A DNA stretch of 64,000 nucleotides, taken from Helianthus annuus. Taxonomy: Eukaryota > Streptophyta > Magnoliopsida > Asterales > Asteraceae. Positions 1 to 10,286 of the stretch are shown piece after piece. A program made the position numbers and the translations under genes. The notes beneath the pieces were generated by a model. That model saw only the letters and a list, made by a program, of their open reading frames with translations. It searched no databases and was not told where the DNA came from. Each line of letters opens with the position of its first letter. The first letter of the stretch is position 1. The stretch covers positions 165,694,263 through 165,758,262 of the forward strand of contig NC_035437.2 in the NCBI RefSeq assembly GCF_002127325.2, read 5' to 3'.

Positions 1-1392
1 TTCCTGTAACTCGAATCCTAGCCCCGTTTATCCCATTTTAGTTTTACACCATTGTGAACCTTACGCCTTTTTTACTCTCTGATCGAGGTTCTCGGCATTG
101 AAAAATCTTCGTAAACTAAATCACATGTGTATATGTTGACATTTAAGAGATAAGCAGTCAAGAAAATCAAGAGCAATGGTGATATATATGCGGATTAGAC
201 TCTAAAAAATAAACAATCAAAAAATTGTTAAAATTTAAGGAATGTGTTTAGTGGCGGCATCAGATTCCTAATTGATGGAGAATGGTCTGGTGGCAAGAAA
301 AGCTGCTTCCAGGAGGTTGTCAAGTGTTTTCACTCGACGATTCCATTCTTGGGTGGTTGGTTTGGCCCTTGTTCCTGTAACTCGAATCCTAGCCCAATAT
401 ATCCCATTTTAGTTTTACACCATTGTGAACCTTACGCCTTCTTTACTCTCTGATCGAGGTTCTCGGCATTGACAAATCTTCATACACTAAATCACACGTG
501 TATATGTTGACATTTAAGAGATATAGAGTCAAGAAAATCAAGAACAATGGTGATATATATGCGGATTAGACACCAAAAAATAAACACTCAAAAAATCGAT
601 ACAATTTAACGAATGTGTTTAGTGACGGCATCAGATTCCTAATTGATGGAGAAAGGTCTGGTGGCAAGAAAAGCTGCTTCCAGGAGGTTGTCAAGTGTTT
701 TCGCTCGACGATTCCATTCTTGGGTGGTTGGTTTGGCCCTTGTTCCTGTAACTCGAATCCAAGCCCGGTATATCCCATTTTAGTTTTACACCATTGTGAA
801 CCTTACGCCTTTTTTACTCACTGATCGAGGTTCTCGGCATTGAGAAATCTTCGTAAACTAAATCACACGTGTATATGTTGACATTTAAGAGATATACATT
901 CAAGAAAATCATGAGTAATGTTGATACATATGCGGATTAAACACCAAAAAATAAACACTCAAAAAATGGCTTCAATTTAAGGAATGTGTTTAGTGACGGC
1001 ATCAGATTCCTAATTGATGGAGAAAGGTCTGGGGGCAAGAAAAGCTGCTTCTAGGAGGTCGTCAAGTGTTTTCGCTCGACGATTCCATTCTTGGGTGGTT
1101 GGTTTGGTCTTTGTTCCTTTAACTCGAATCCTAGCCCGGTATATCCCATTTTAGTTTTTCACCATTGTGAATCTTACGCCTTTTTTACTCTTTGATCGCG
1201 GTTCTCGGCATTGAGAAATCTTCATAAACTAAATCACACGTGTATATGTTGACATTTAAAAGATATACAGTAAAGAATATCAAGAGCAATGGTGATTTAT
1301 AGGCGGATTAAACATCAAAAAGTTAACACTCAAAAAATGGCTACAATTTAAGGAATGTGTTTAATGACGGCATCAGATTCCTAATTGATGGA
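1..1392. repeat. 371-bp satellite array, block 1
   Basis: Tandem repeat with a period of exactly 371 bp: the anchor ATTGATGG recurs at 271, 642, 1013 and 1384. The window starts inside a monomer. Each monomer carries a TGGTGGCAAGAAAAGC segment, a TATCCCATTTTAG segment and an ACACGTGTATATGTTGACA segment. A stop-free stretch of about 69 codons recurs in most units, but the units differ by scattered substitutions and indels without coding bias, so I treat it as non-coding. The array is broken at 1392 by element A; the target ATGGA at 1388-1392 is repeated at 22599-22603, where the same monomer resumes. Confidence 0.96.
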
Positions 1393-3106
1393 TGATATTC
1401 GCTAATTTACACATATTTTAGTCCCCCGTTTTACCCCTATTTTATGCGTTTTCGGCCGTAAAACCCTCATTCGGATACTTAATTATCTACATTTTTGTTT
1501 ACAGGCCTAAAACAGCATACCAGACAAGATGATAGCGAAAACGAAGACTTTCCGGACAAAACGACCAAGCTGCGAAACTTCTGTTAGAAAACTGACCTGG
1601 GCGTGTGGAACGGTCGTGCCACTTAATGCATGACCGTGCATCTCCGATGATTCATGAATGGCCCGGCAGTGAACGAGGGTGCAACTCCGCGTGCAAGGCA
1701 TTGAAGGCCAACCCGGGAACGCACGGCCGTTCCACATCTTGCACCCCGTGCGGATCCGACGATCCAACAAGACCTTGGAACTGAACGACCAATGCGATCA
1801 GGCGTGCAACAAGAACCCAGGAACAGAACGGCCGTGCCACATGAGGAACGGTCGTGCCATATCGAATCTGGTCAACGATCTGCTGATGTCACGCAGCATG
1901 GTGGACCACCACCAATAATTGCTTAAAGTGCACGGTCGTGCGATCGGAGAACGACCGTGCGACAGCGAAAAAGCATAAAAACAGAACAGAACCATTCTGT
2001 TGGTAACTCTGGAATTTTGGAGAGCTTCACAGGCGATTTTCAGGCTCCGGAAGCATTAGCTTTAACCCGGATTCATGCCACATTACCCGGTTTAGCTCGA
2101 TTACTATCCGGATTCTCATTCTTATGCTTGTTTATGGTTTGGTTTCTTAAATCTTTCCATAATTTTGTTATGTTTCAAGTATTTAGACTGATTATTATGT
2201 ATTAATGTAAGCCTTTGGGCAAAAACACAACAATCCCTTGCTTGATTATAACCATTAGTATGTTAATCTTTGTTTGTAATGACATTTGGAAGTATTTTCT
2301 ATGATTATCTTTGATGATTAGTTTGCAACCTTGTTATTGATTTTGATTTCTTGATTATAAGTAATTGTGTTGGATGATTGGTGCTTGGTTAGTTAAGATA
2401 GTTGAAAAATGAAGCTTAATTAATCATGTATTAGTAAACTTTTAATTTGGTTAACTAGTTTAACTTGCTTAAAATGTGGGCACCATGATACTAGAAATGG
2501 TTAGTGGTTTAATAAAATGTAATTATTGTTAATCAAGAAAGCTTGCCCTCACGGAAGGACTCTAACGGGTTAGATGGTGTTGTTATGAATTCTTGCCATG
2601 ATTTGGTAGCTTAGTTAGTAGTTTCGGCCAAAATTGCTATCTTGGTGAATTTATGAGCAAGATTTGTAAAATGAACTCGGTTGTGATTTAATCTAGTTTA
2701 TGCTTGTCTCGGTGGTTGCATTGTGTTTATCGGTGTTGCTTTCCTTGATATGCTTTTAGTGCCAAAACTGACTTAGTTGACATGCTTTGGTTGTGTATTA
2801 AGCAAGGCTATTTATATATAATTTACTATGTTTTATAGGTATTTATTTATGCTTACTTTAGATTAATTAAAACCAAAACTACTTATGTTTTTACCGGTAA
2901 TTTAGTGGCAAAGGTCTAGTATTATTTCTCCACCCATTTCCGTGGATCGATACTTGGTTCTTATCGGTACTTTACTACATATATGACGGGGTACACTTGC
3001 CTCTTTCGTGTGTGTTTTGATGTAAAAGTAATAATCACTTTTATAAATTTAAAACCAAATCGTGTGTAATTTCATTGTAAAAATATGTACAGTCGCGCAC
3101 ACGTCA
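1393..3106 (+). repeat. Element A 5' LTR
   Basis: Runs from TGATATTCGC to CACACGTCA, 1714 bp. The 3' LTR copy totals about 1905 bp; the difference is mostly one block (22050-22248 in the 3' copy, replaced by 7 bp at 2750-2756 here). The U3-like part holds repeated GC-rich palindromic words of the type GAACGGTCGTGCC / GCACGACCGTGC at 1608-1620, 1629-1640, 1721-1733, 1826-1838, 1846-1858, 1930-1942 and 1949-1961. The last two sit just before an A/T-rich TATA-like stretch near 1971-1981, the best promoter candidate. Confidence 0.94.
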
Positions 3107-3112
3107 AATTTT

Positions 3113-3130
3113 TGGCGCCGCTGTCGGGGA
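3113..3130 (+). other. Element A primer binding site (tRNA-Asp type)
   Basis: TGGCGCCGCTGTCGGGGA lies 6 nt after the 5' LTR. It differs at two positions from the complement of the plant tRNA-Asp 3' end that primes Athila elements (TGGCGCCGTTGCCGGGGA, from established knowledge). The region from here to the gag ATG at 3555 is an AT-rich leader with no other gene. It ends in a pyrimidine-rich tract and CAG at 3548-3550 that resembles a 3' splice site. Confidence 0.85.
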
Positions 3131-3554
3131 ATGGCGAGTTTTAGGAACGACCCGAGTCATTATGTTATCGGTGTATATACTTGTTAATATTTGTGTATAT
3201 TTTCGTGATTATTTATTTGTTGATTTATTTGTTAATATTTCTTGCTTTTAATTCAATTTATTCATTTTCGTGATTCTCTTGTACACTTGTAAATTTTTAT
3301 TCTATTTATTTGTTCTAATCCGGATTTATTTATTCATTTATTCATTGAATTTTCGGCTCTTAAAAATCATTTTTAAACTAGCCGATTCGATTATTTTCAT
3401 TGCTTCAATTTTTATAAAAACTTTCGGCCCATTTTCGGATTTTTATAAAATTTTCAGCCCATTTTTTATACATATTCTGTTTCTATTCAGCTAAAAAAAT
3501 AGCATTATTATATTAATAAAATATTCACTGTGTCAGTTTTTCGTTTGCAGGTTG

Positions 3555-4925
3555 ATGTCCTCAACTCCCGCGCCCGCTATTGCTGAGCCTACTGACGAAC
3601 CAGCGCATAATCTTAGAAGAAGTAAGAGGCTGCGCGAAAGGTCACTTGTCATTGCACAACGCATAGCAAATGCAATCGACGAGCCGGTGATTATCTCTGA
3701 AGACGAAAGCTCAGGGGACGAGGAGAGAGTCGTCATGGCGGACGACGATCGACCACTGAATGAAACAAATCAGCCCGGAAAGGCAGTCCTGGAGCCGAGT
3801 CTCCTTCAGCCTACTATAGACACTCCTATTTTTGAAATTAGACCTAGTATTATTAATATGGTGCAAAATTCTGTACAGTTTGACGGACGTGAGCATGAAG
3901 ACCCTGGGAGGCATATCGCTGCTTTTCTCGCTGTCTGTTCGACATTTAGGATTACAGGTGTTTCGGAGGATGCGATTCGGTTGAGGTTGTTTCCGTTTTC
4001 GTTACGTGACAAAGCTAGAGCTTGGCTTATGTCACTTCCTGCCGGGTCCATCAGGACCTGGAATCAGTTGGCGGAGCAGTTTATGCAGAAATATTTTCCA
4101 CCTGAGAAGCTACGGAACCGGATTGTTTCCTTTCGCCAGGACGAGGGCGAGTCGTTGCATGCGGCTTGGGAGAGATTCAAGGATTTGTTGATTGATGTGA
4201 CACATCATGGCTTCTCCAAGCGACAGCTGGTTTTGACGTTCTATCAGGGGCTCAGCTATAATACGCAGGAGCGATTAGACGTGAACGCGGGAGGCGATCT
4301 TGGAACTAAGACGCCGACTGAAGCGTATGATATTATAGAAAAAGCTGCGTTGAAATCCAGCTCGCGTCGAGATGGAGATAGAGGTCGGGCATCATCATCA
4401 TCATCTCGCTCAGGAGTTCATGCCGTAGACGACTACACGGCCATTACTGCACAAATCTCGGCTCTTGCATCGAGATTCGACAGGTCCCAGATGATTGCGC
4501 ATGCTGGCTCGGGATGTGACCAGTGCGGAGTGTCACACGAGCCTGGGGCATGTTTTCAGGGAGTCGTATATGAGGGCCACGAGGAAGTAGATTTCGTGAG
4601 TAATCAAGTGAGGCCGCAGAACAACCCGTACTGTAACACCTATAATCCCGGTTGGAGAAATCACCCAAATTTTGGGTGGCGAGCAAACGCAGGCAATCAA
4701 AATCCTTTGGGATTTACTCAGCGTGCTCCAGCGCCTCAGCAGGGTCAGCAGTACCAGCAATACAACCAACCCTACCAGCAGCGTCCATATTCGTACCAGA
4801 ATCAGGGCACTAGGAGTAGCTCCCAGCAGCAGGCCCCTCAGTCTAGTTCCAAGCTGGAGGATATGATGGCTCAGCTTCTCTCTAGCTCTGAAAACGATAC
4901 CAACAAAGCGAAGATCGTTTTCTAG
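3555..4925 (+). pseudogene. gag: Element A gag (nucleocapsid/capsid), broken at its C-terminal end
   Basis: Structural protein that would form the virus-like particle and bind element RNA. I chose the ATG at 3555 because it follows the leader directly; the frame is open a codon earlier but without ATG. The capsid-like domain lies around residues 90-240 (FDGREHEDPGRHIAAF, then a WNQLAEQFMQKYFPPEK stretch). A short zinc knuckle CDQCGVSHEPGAC has the CX2CX3HX4C spacing of Athila gag. The C-terminal third is Gln/Ser/Tyr rich. The frame hits TAG at 4923, and similar-style gag sequence continues in another frame from about 4929, so a 1-bp indel near 4905-4925 separates gag from pol. In intact relatives gag and pol are usually one reading frame, which is why I call it broken. 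Confidence 0.87.
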
Positions 4926-4939
4926 CTAACGAGGGAGAA

Positions 4940-7900
4940 ATGAGAAGTCAGAAAGCCTCGATTCAGAATATCGAGAATCAGGTTGGTCAGTTGGCACAGA
5001 TGATGTCCAAAAGGCCCCTAGGCGGTCTTCCGGGTAATACAGAACCAAACCCGGGCGGGCATGTGAATGCGATCATGACCAGGAGTGGAAAAACTACCGG
5101 ACCCGTCATATCGGACTCAGCACCGATCACTTAAGCGGTCCCGACTGACACACCGGATGAGGTGCAAGCCAGGCTACGCCCAGCAAGTACAACACAAGTC
5201 CAGGAGCCGGTCAAAGATTACACTCCACCAGTACCTTACCCAGGCATGCTGATGAAACAGAAGAACGAAGAGCAATACGGTAAGTTCCTTGAGTTGTTTA
5301 AGCAACTACACATTAATATACCGTTTGTTGAAGCCTTGGCCCAGATGCCAAAGTATGCGAAATTCCTAAAGGATATCTTCTCGAATAAACAGAAGCTCGA
5401 GGATATATCATGTGTGGTGATGAATGAAACTTGTTCCGCCGTTCTGCAAAACCGTCTACCCACGAAAATGGGAGATCCTGGTAGCTTTACGCTCCCGTGT
5501 TTGATTGGAAACATGTCTGTTAGCCATGCATTGGCTGACTTGGGAGCGAGTATCAACCTTATTCCGTATAAGGTTTTTACAAAGCTGGATCTGGGTGAGC
5601 CGTCACCCACTAGGATGAGCATTCGGTTGGCAGATCACTCAATAAAGTATCCGCGCGGATTTGTGGAAAACATGCTTGTAAAAGTCAATAAATTTGTTTT
5701 CCCCGTGGATTTTGTTATCCTTGACATGGAAGAAGATTCAAGAGTGCCTTTAATACTTGGACGCCCGTTCCTCAACACAGCGAGGACGATTGTTGATGTG
5801 ACAGCTGGCCAAATCACGCTCCGAGTAAATGACGAGCACGTGACATTTGATATTAAAAAATCAATGCAGCATCCGCAAAGTCACGATGACATGCTTTACT
5901 ATGTCGACATTGTCGACGCATGTGTGTGCTCTCATTTTCAAGGCACTGTTGACGAGATTGATTCGGACACACGTCTGTCGTGTGGGGACCTGATTGGCAT
6001 TACGCTGGAGGGCCACGATTTCGAGCAGCCAGTCTATCAGATTGGTGACGATGGTTCCCAGAGTCCGGAGAGGTTTCTAGAAATTGGCCATGTAAAAGAG
6101 GAGGAAGCAAAGCCTTCGGTTGAAGATCCGACGCCTTTGGAGTTGAAAGAACTCCCGCCACATCTCGAGTATGCATTTCTTGACGAGGAGCGTCGCTTAC
6201 CGGTCATAATTTCGGCATCATTGGAAAAGGATGAGAAAAATCAGCTTCTCGAGGTTCTGAGACTTCATAAGAGAGCCATTGCATGGAAAATCATGGATAT
6301 CAAGGGCATCAATCCTTCTTTTTGTACTCACAAGATTCTGATGGAAGACGAGTACAAACCATGTGCACAGCATCAGAGGCGTTTAAATCCAAATATGCAG
6401 GATGTGGTGAAGAAGGAGGTGATTAAGTTGTTGGATGCCGGCATGATTTATCCTATTTCGGACTCTGTGTGGGTGAGTCCAGTGCAGGTCGTACCTAAGA
6501 AAGGTGGTATGACTGTAGTCTCGAATGATAGGAATGAACTAATTCCTACCCGTACCGTCATTGGGTGGCGAGTTTGCATTGACTACCGCAAACTCAATGA
6601 TGCTACTCGCAAGGATCACTTCCCGCTTCCATTCATCGACCAGATGTTGGAACGTCTGTCGGGGAAGTTGTATTACTGTTTCCTAGACGGGTTCTCTGGG
6701 TACTTTCAGATCCCTATCGCTCCTGAGGATCAGGAGAAGACTACCTTTACCTGCCCCTTCAGCACGTTCGCCTACCGGCGGATGCCTTTCGGGTTGTGTA
6801 ATGCACCAGCGACCTTCCAGAGATGCATGGTTGCAATTTTCCATGACATGATCGAGGATTCCATGGAGGTTTTCATGGATGATTTTTCGGTATTTGGGGA
6901 TTCCTTCGATCACTGCTTGGAAAATTTGAGAAAGATGTTGAAGAGGTGTGAGGAGACGAATCTGGTCCTAAACTGGGAAAAATGCCACTTCATGGTGAAG
7001 GAGGGCATAGTTCTGGGACACAAAATTTCTCACGCGGGCATGGAAGTCGATCCAGCTAAAGTCGACATTATTTCACGACTTCCGCCCCCCGCCTCTGTTA
7101 GAGCTATACGGAGCTTTCTTGGTCATGCCGGGTTCTATCGGCGATTCATCAAAGATTTTTCAAAAATCGCCAGACCCATGACCCGTTTGTTGGAGAAAGA
7201 CACTCCATTCATATTCGGAGATGATTGCTTGAGAGCCTTTGACCTTCTCATGCAAAAGTTGATTGAGGCCCCTATTTTAGTTGCACCCGACTGGAGTCTG
7301 CCGTTTGAGATTATGTGCGACGCGAGTGATTACGCTATAGGGGCCGTTCTTGGCCAAAAGAGAGAAAAGCACTTTCACCCGATCTATTATGCGAGCAAAA
7401 CTCTTCACGACGCTCAGGAGCATTGTACCACGACAGAAAAAGAGGTCTTGGCAGTCGTTTTCGCATTTGACAAATTTAGATCGTACTTGGTGCTTTCGAA
7501 AACCGTTGTGTATACTGATCACGCTGCCATCAGATATCTCTTCAGCAAACAGGACGCTAAGCCGCGTCTGATCAGGTGGATCTTGTTGCTGCAGGAGTTT
7601 GATATTGAAATTCAAGATAAAAAGGGTGCGTTGAATGTAGCGGCTGACCATCTATCTCTGTTAGAGCATGGAGACATCGTGGACGCGCGTTGGGATTCCA
7701 TAAATGACAACTTCCCACACGAGTCTTTGATGAGTATTGAGATATGCGATGAGTCGCCATGGTTCGCTGACCTTGCAAACTACCTTGCTTGCGGGATTCT
7801 GATTAAAGGGTTGACTCACCAACAAAAGAGGAAATTTTTTTCGGATGTCAAGCACTACATTTGGGATGACCCTTACTTGTTTCGGGTAGGTGCAGATCAG

Positions 7901-9049
7901 GTGATTAGGAGATGTGTTTCAGGGAAGGAGGCAGCCGATATTCTGCGCCATTGTCACGAGGGACCTACCGGAGGCCACCACGGAGCCAACTTTACCGCCA
8001 AGAAGGTGTTGGATTCCGGGTTTTATTGGCCGACTATATTTCGTGATGCGCAGAGTTGGGTTAGAGCGCGCGATGCTTGCCAGAGGGCGACAAATATATC
8101 GGCACGTGATGAAATGCCTCAGAACTGGATTCAGGTTTGTGAAGTCTTTGATATTTGGGGGATAGACTTCATGGGACCATTTCCCCCCTCACGAGGTAAT
8201 AAGTACATCCTGGTCGCAGTTGACTATGTATCGAAGTGGGCGGAGGCACAGGCCTTACCCACCAATGATGACAGGGTGGTCGTGAGATTTTTGAAAAGCT
8301 TGTTTGCCCGGTTTGGCGCTCCGAAAGCGCTTATCAGTGACAGAGGGACGCATTTTTGCAACACTCAGCTCGAGAGAGCTTTGTCCCGTTACGGTGTGCA
8401 TCACCGTCTATCCACGCCCTATCATCCGCAGACAAGCGGGCAGGTGGAAGTCACGAACCGGGGGCTGAAAAGAATCCTTGAGCGGTCGGTAGGTGCAAAC
8501 CGCAAGGATTGATCGGATAAGCTTGATGAAGCGTTGTGGGCTTTCCGTACGTCTTACAAGACGCCTATTGGGACTACTCCCTTTAGGCTTGTGTACGGAA
8601 AGGCATGCCATTTACCGGTTGAGTTGGAGCATAAAGCGATGTGGGCTCTAAAAACCGCAAATCTGGACCTAAAAGCCGGAGGTGAAGCCCGGTTTCTCCA
8701 GATTCATGAATTGGAAGAGTTGCGACAACGCGCTTATGAGAGCTCCGTGTTGTACAAGGAGCGCACGAAGAGATTGCACGATAAACGCTTGAAGGACCAC
8801 ATAGAATTCCAAGCGGGCGATCTTGTTCTTCTTTACAACTCGCGGTTGCGCTTATTTCCCGGAAAGCTTCATTCACGTTGGACAGGCCCATACACAGTTA
8901 AAGAGGTATTTCCGTATGGGACTGTTGCAATAGAGAACGCAGACGGCGTTATTTTCAAAGTAAATGGGCATCGCTTGAAGTTATACGTTGTCGGGCCGAC
9001 AGGGTCGGTGATGGAGGTCATTGAGCTCCAAACCCCGCACACATCATAA
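4940..9049 (+). pseudogene. pol: Element A pol: protease, reverse transcriptase, RNase H, integrase
   Basis: One frame carries all pol domains but has nonsense codons at 5132 (TAA) and 8510 (TGA). Domains in order: gag tail (4940-5134); aspartic protease with DLGAS active site near 5540; reverse transcriptase with [10 protein letters not shown], the catalytic [10 protein letters not shown] (near 6870) and MPFGLCNAP; RNase H with [20 protein letters not shown] and a degenerate ADHLSLLE end; integrase with an HH zinc half, then [16 protein letters not shown] and GQVEVTNRG carrying the D, D and E residues (near 8165, 8340 and 8450). The second half of the HHCC finger reads RDACQR, so the first of the two expected cysteines is gone. 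The integrase tail (8513-9049) lies beyond the TGA. Both stops fit single C-to-T or G-to-A changes. The pol stop at 9047 overlaps a polypurine-tract-like sequence. Confidence 0.92.
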
Positions 9050-9060
9050 GTGTGGGGAGG
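9048..9060 (+). other. Polypurine-tract-like sequence 1 of element A (end of pol)
   Basis: AAGTGTGGGGAGG overlaps the pol stop codon. It nearly matches the true polypurine tract before the 3' LTR (13298-13310) and a third copy at 12005-12017. It may be a relic or a functional internal priming site for plus-strand DNA. Confidence 0.6.
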
Positions 9061-9651
9061 AGAGAGTCTACGCTGCTGACTCGCGGATCAAAAATGCAGC
9101 AAGAGCGTATTTTGCGCTTTAGGGGTAGTATCGTCATTTTAGGATTTATTTTTCTAGTTTTAGCTTGGAGTCTTGCTATCGACTCGTCGACAAAAATTTA
9201 GCATGAGTTTACGCTACTGACTCGCCGACAAAAATGTAGCAGGAGTGTCTTTGGCGCTATAAGGGTAAAATTGTCCTTTTTTGTGTTTTTGTAGTTTTAG
9301 CGTAATTTAGGTTAGTTAGGTAGTTTCCGTTAGTTTGTTGTAGTTTCGTACGTGCCGAGCGAAGGTTCTGTGCTGCATTATTGTTATATCAATTGGCGTG
9401 TTGAAAAAATGGCGAAAAACGGCCAAAACAGTTGCTGGAAATGGCTTCTGCAGAAAATTCTGATCTGCAGCTGATGCACGACCGTGCCAGGATTTGCACG
9501 ACCGTGCGTTCCCGAGGGCCGGCACGGTGGATCGCACCCTAGGTGCATCTCCGAGAACAGTGAATGGGCTTGAACGATGTCGGTGACGCACGACCGTGCC
9601 AAAGGTCGAAAGACCGTGCGTCAAGCTGAGGGCAGTTTTGTCATTTGGCAC
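9061..9651 (+). other. Element A pol-ORF3 spacer, promoter-proximal part
   Basis: Non-coding. It begins with three diverged copies of a roughly 40-bp unit (near 9064, 9168 and 9207) built on GACTCG...CAAAAATG..AGCA. From 9476 it holds the word GCACGACCGTGC at 9476-9488 and 9496-9508, again at 9587-9600, and a partial copy at 9611-9620. The same word reiterates in the LTR of this element. Confidence 0.7.
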
Positions 9652-9659
9652 TATAAATA
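9652..9659 (+). promoter_or_regulatory. Candidate TATA box for the third ORF of element A
   Basis: TATAAATA in the context GGCACTATAAATACCC lies 41-180 bp downstream of four palindromic GCACGACCGTGC-type words. A plant transcription start would be expected about 30 bp downstream, near 9685. It lies 628 bp before the ORF3 ATG, and a plausible intron (9778-10286) would bridge the gap. Inference from sequence only. Confidence 0.5.
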
Positions 9660-9777
9660 CCCGCATCTGCAGCCCCCATTCACAATTCGCGAAACCCTAC
9701 CAGCACCAGGCCGTTCCAGAGCGATACTTCATCAAATCGCACGATTTTTCGCACGATCTCACACCCCTCTTCGCACG

Positions 9778-10286
9778 GTACGTTCCTAGTTGTAGATTTC
9801 TTGTTTCCTTGCTTTCTAAGTTAGATTTCCTCCGATTCTATAAGGGATTTATTAGGGTTCTCTTCATAAACAAATCGAAACCCTAACCCTTGTTTGAATC
9901 ATACTTATCGTGAACACCCGGTTAATTGTACAAAAAAGTTGTTGATTTTGATAAAATCAGGTTATTTAATGTTCAGGGGTTCAAAATCTGCAGGTCACTT
10001 GTCGCACGGACGTTCCACGGATGGAACGGTCGTGCCAGTCCGAGTGATTCACGATGCCAGCTTGTTGTTCGGTGTTGCACGGTGGTGCCGTTGGTCGCAC
10101 GCTATGCAGTTCCGACATCTCTGGGCAGTTGGTGCATGTCATCGGCGACGCACGACCGTGCATCTCGTCGCACGACCGTGCCATATGCCCAGATCAGAAT
10201 TCACAGCTTCTTCATAAGTGGCTGCCCGGCTGTTTTTGATTCAAAATTTTCATGTTTCCATCTATCTGATGATATTTCTCATACAG
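9778..10286 (+). other. Candidate 5'-UTR intron upstream of element A ORF3
   Basis: A donor-like GTACGT at 9778 follows TTCGCACG, and a pyrimidine-rich ATATTTCTCATACAG acceptor ends at 10286, directly before the ATG at 10287. The interval is T-rich at its start. It contains four further copies of the palindromic word (10003-10016, 10024-10036, 10149-10162, 10169-10182). A spliced message would remove several upstream ATGs. Confidence 0.4.

Noticed and set aside
244..453. Recurrent 69-76 codon ORFs in every satellite monomer
   Set aside because: They follow from lack of stops in one repeat unit; copies differ by frameshifts and non-conservative changes, and no promoter or start context is conserved. 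Not annotated as genes.
1507..2205. Short ORFs on both strands in the A LTR (also near 13426-13647 and 20979-21505)
   Set aside because: Overlapping on both strands, confined to LTR sequence, broken differently in the other LTR copy.
10218..10286. Upstream extension of ORF3 in element A to 10218
   Set aside because: The extra 23 codons are hydrophobic by AT-richness and could mimic a signal peptide, but they end in an acceptor-like CAG directly before a better ATG.
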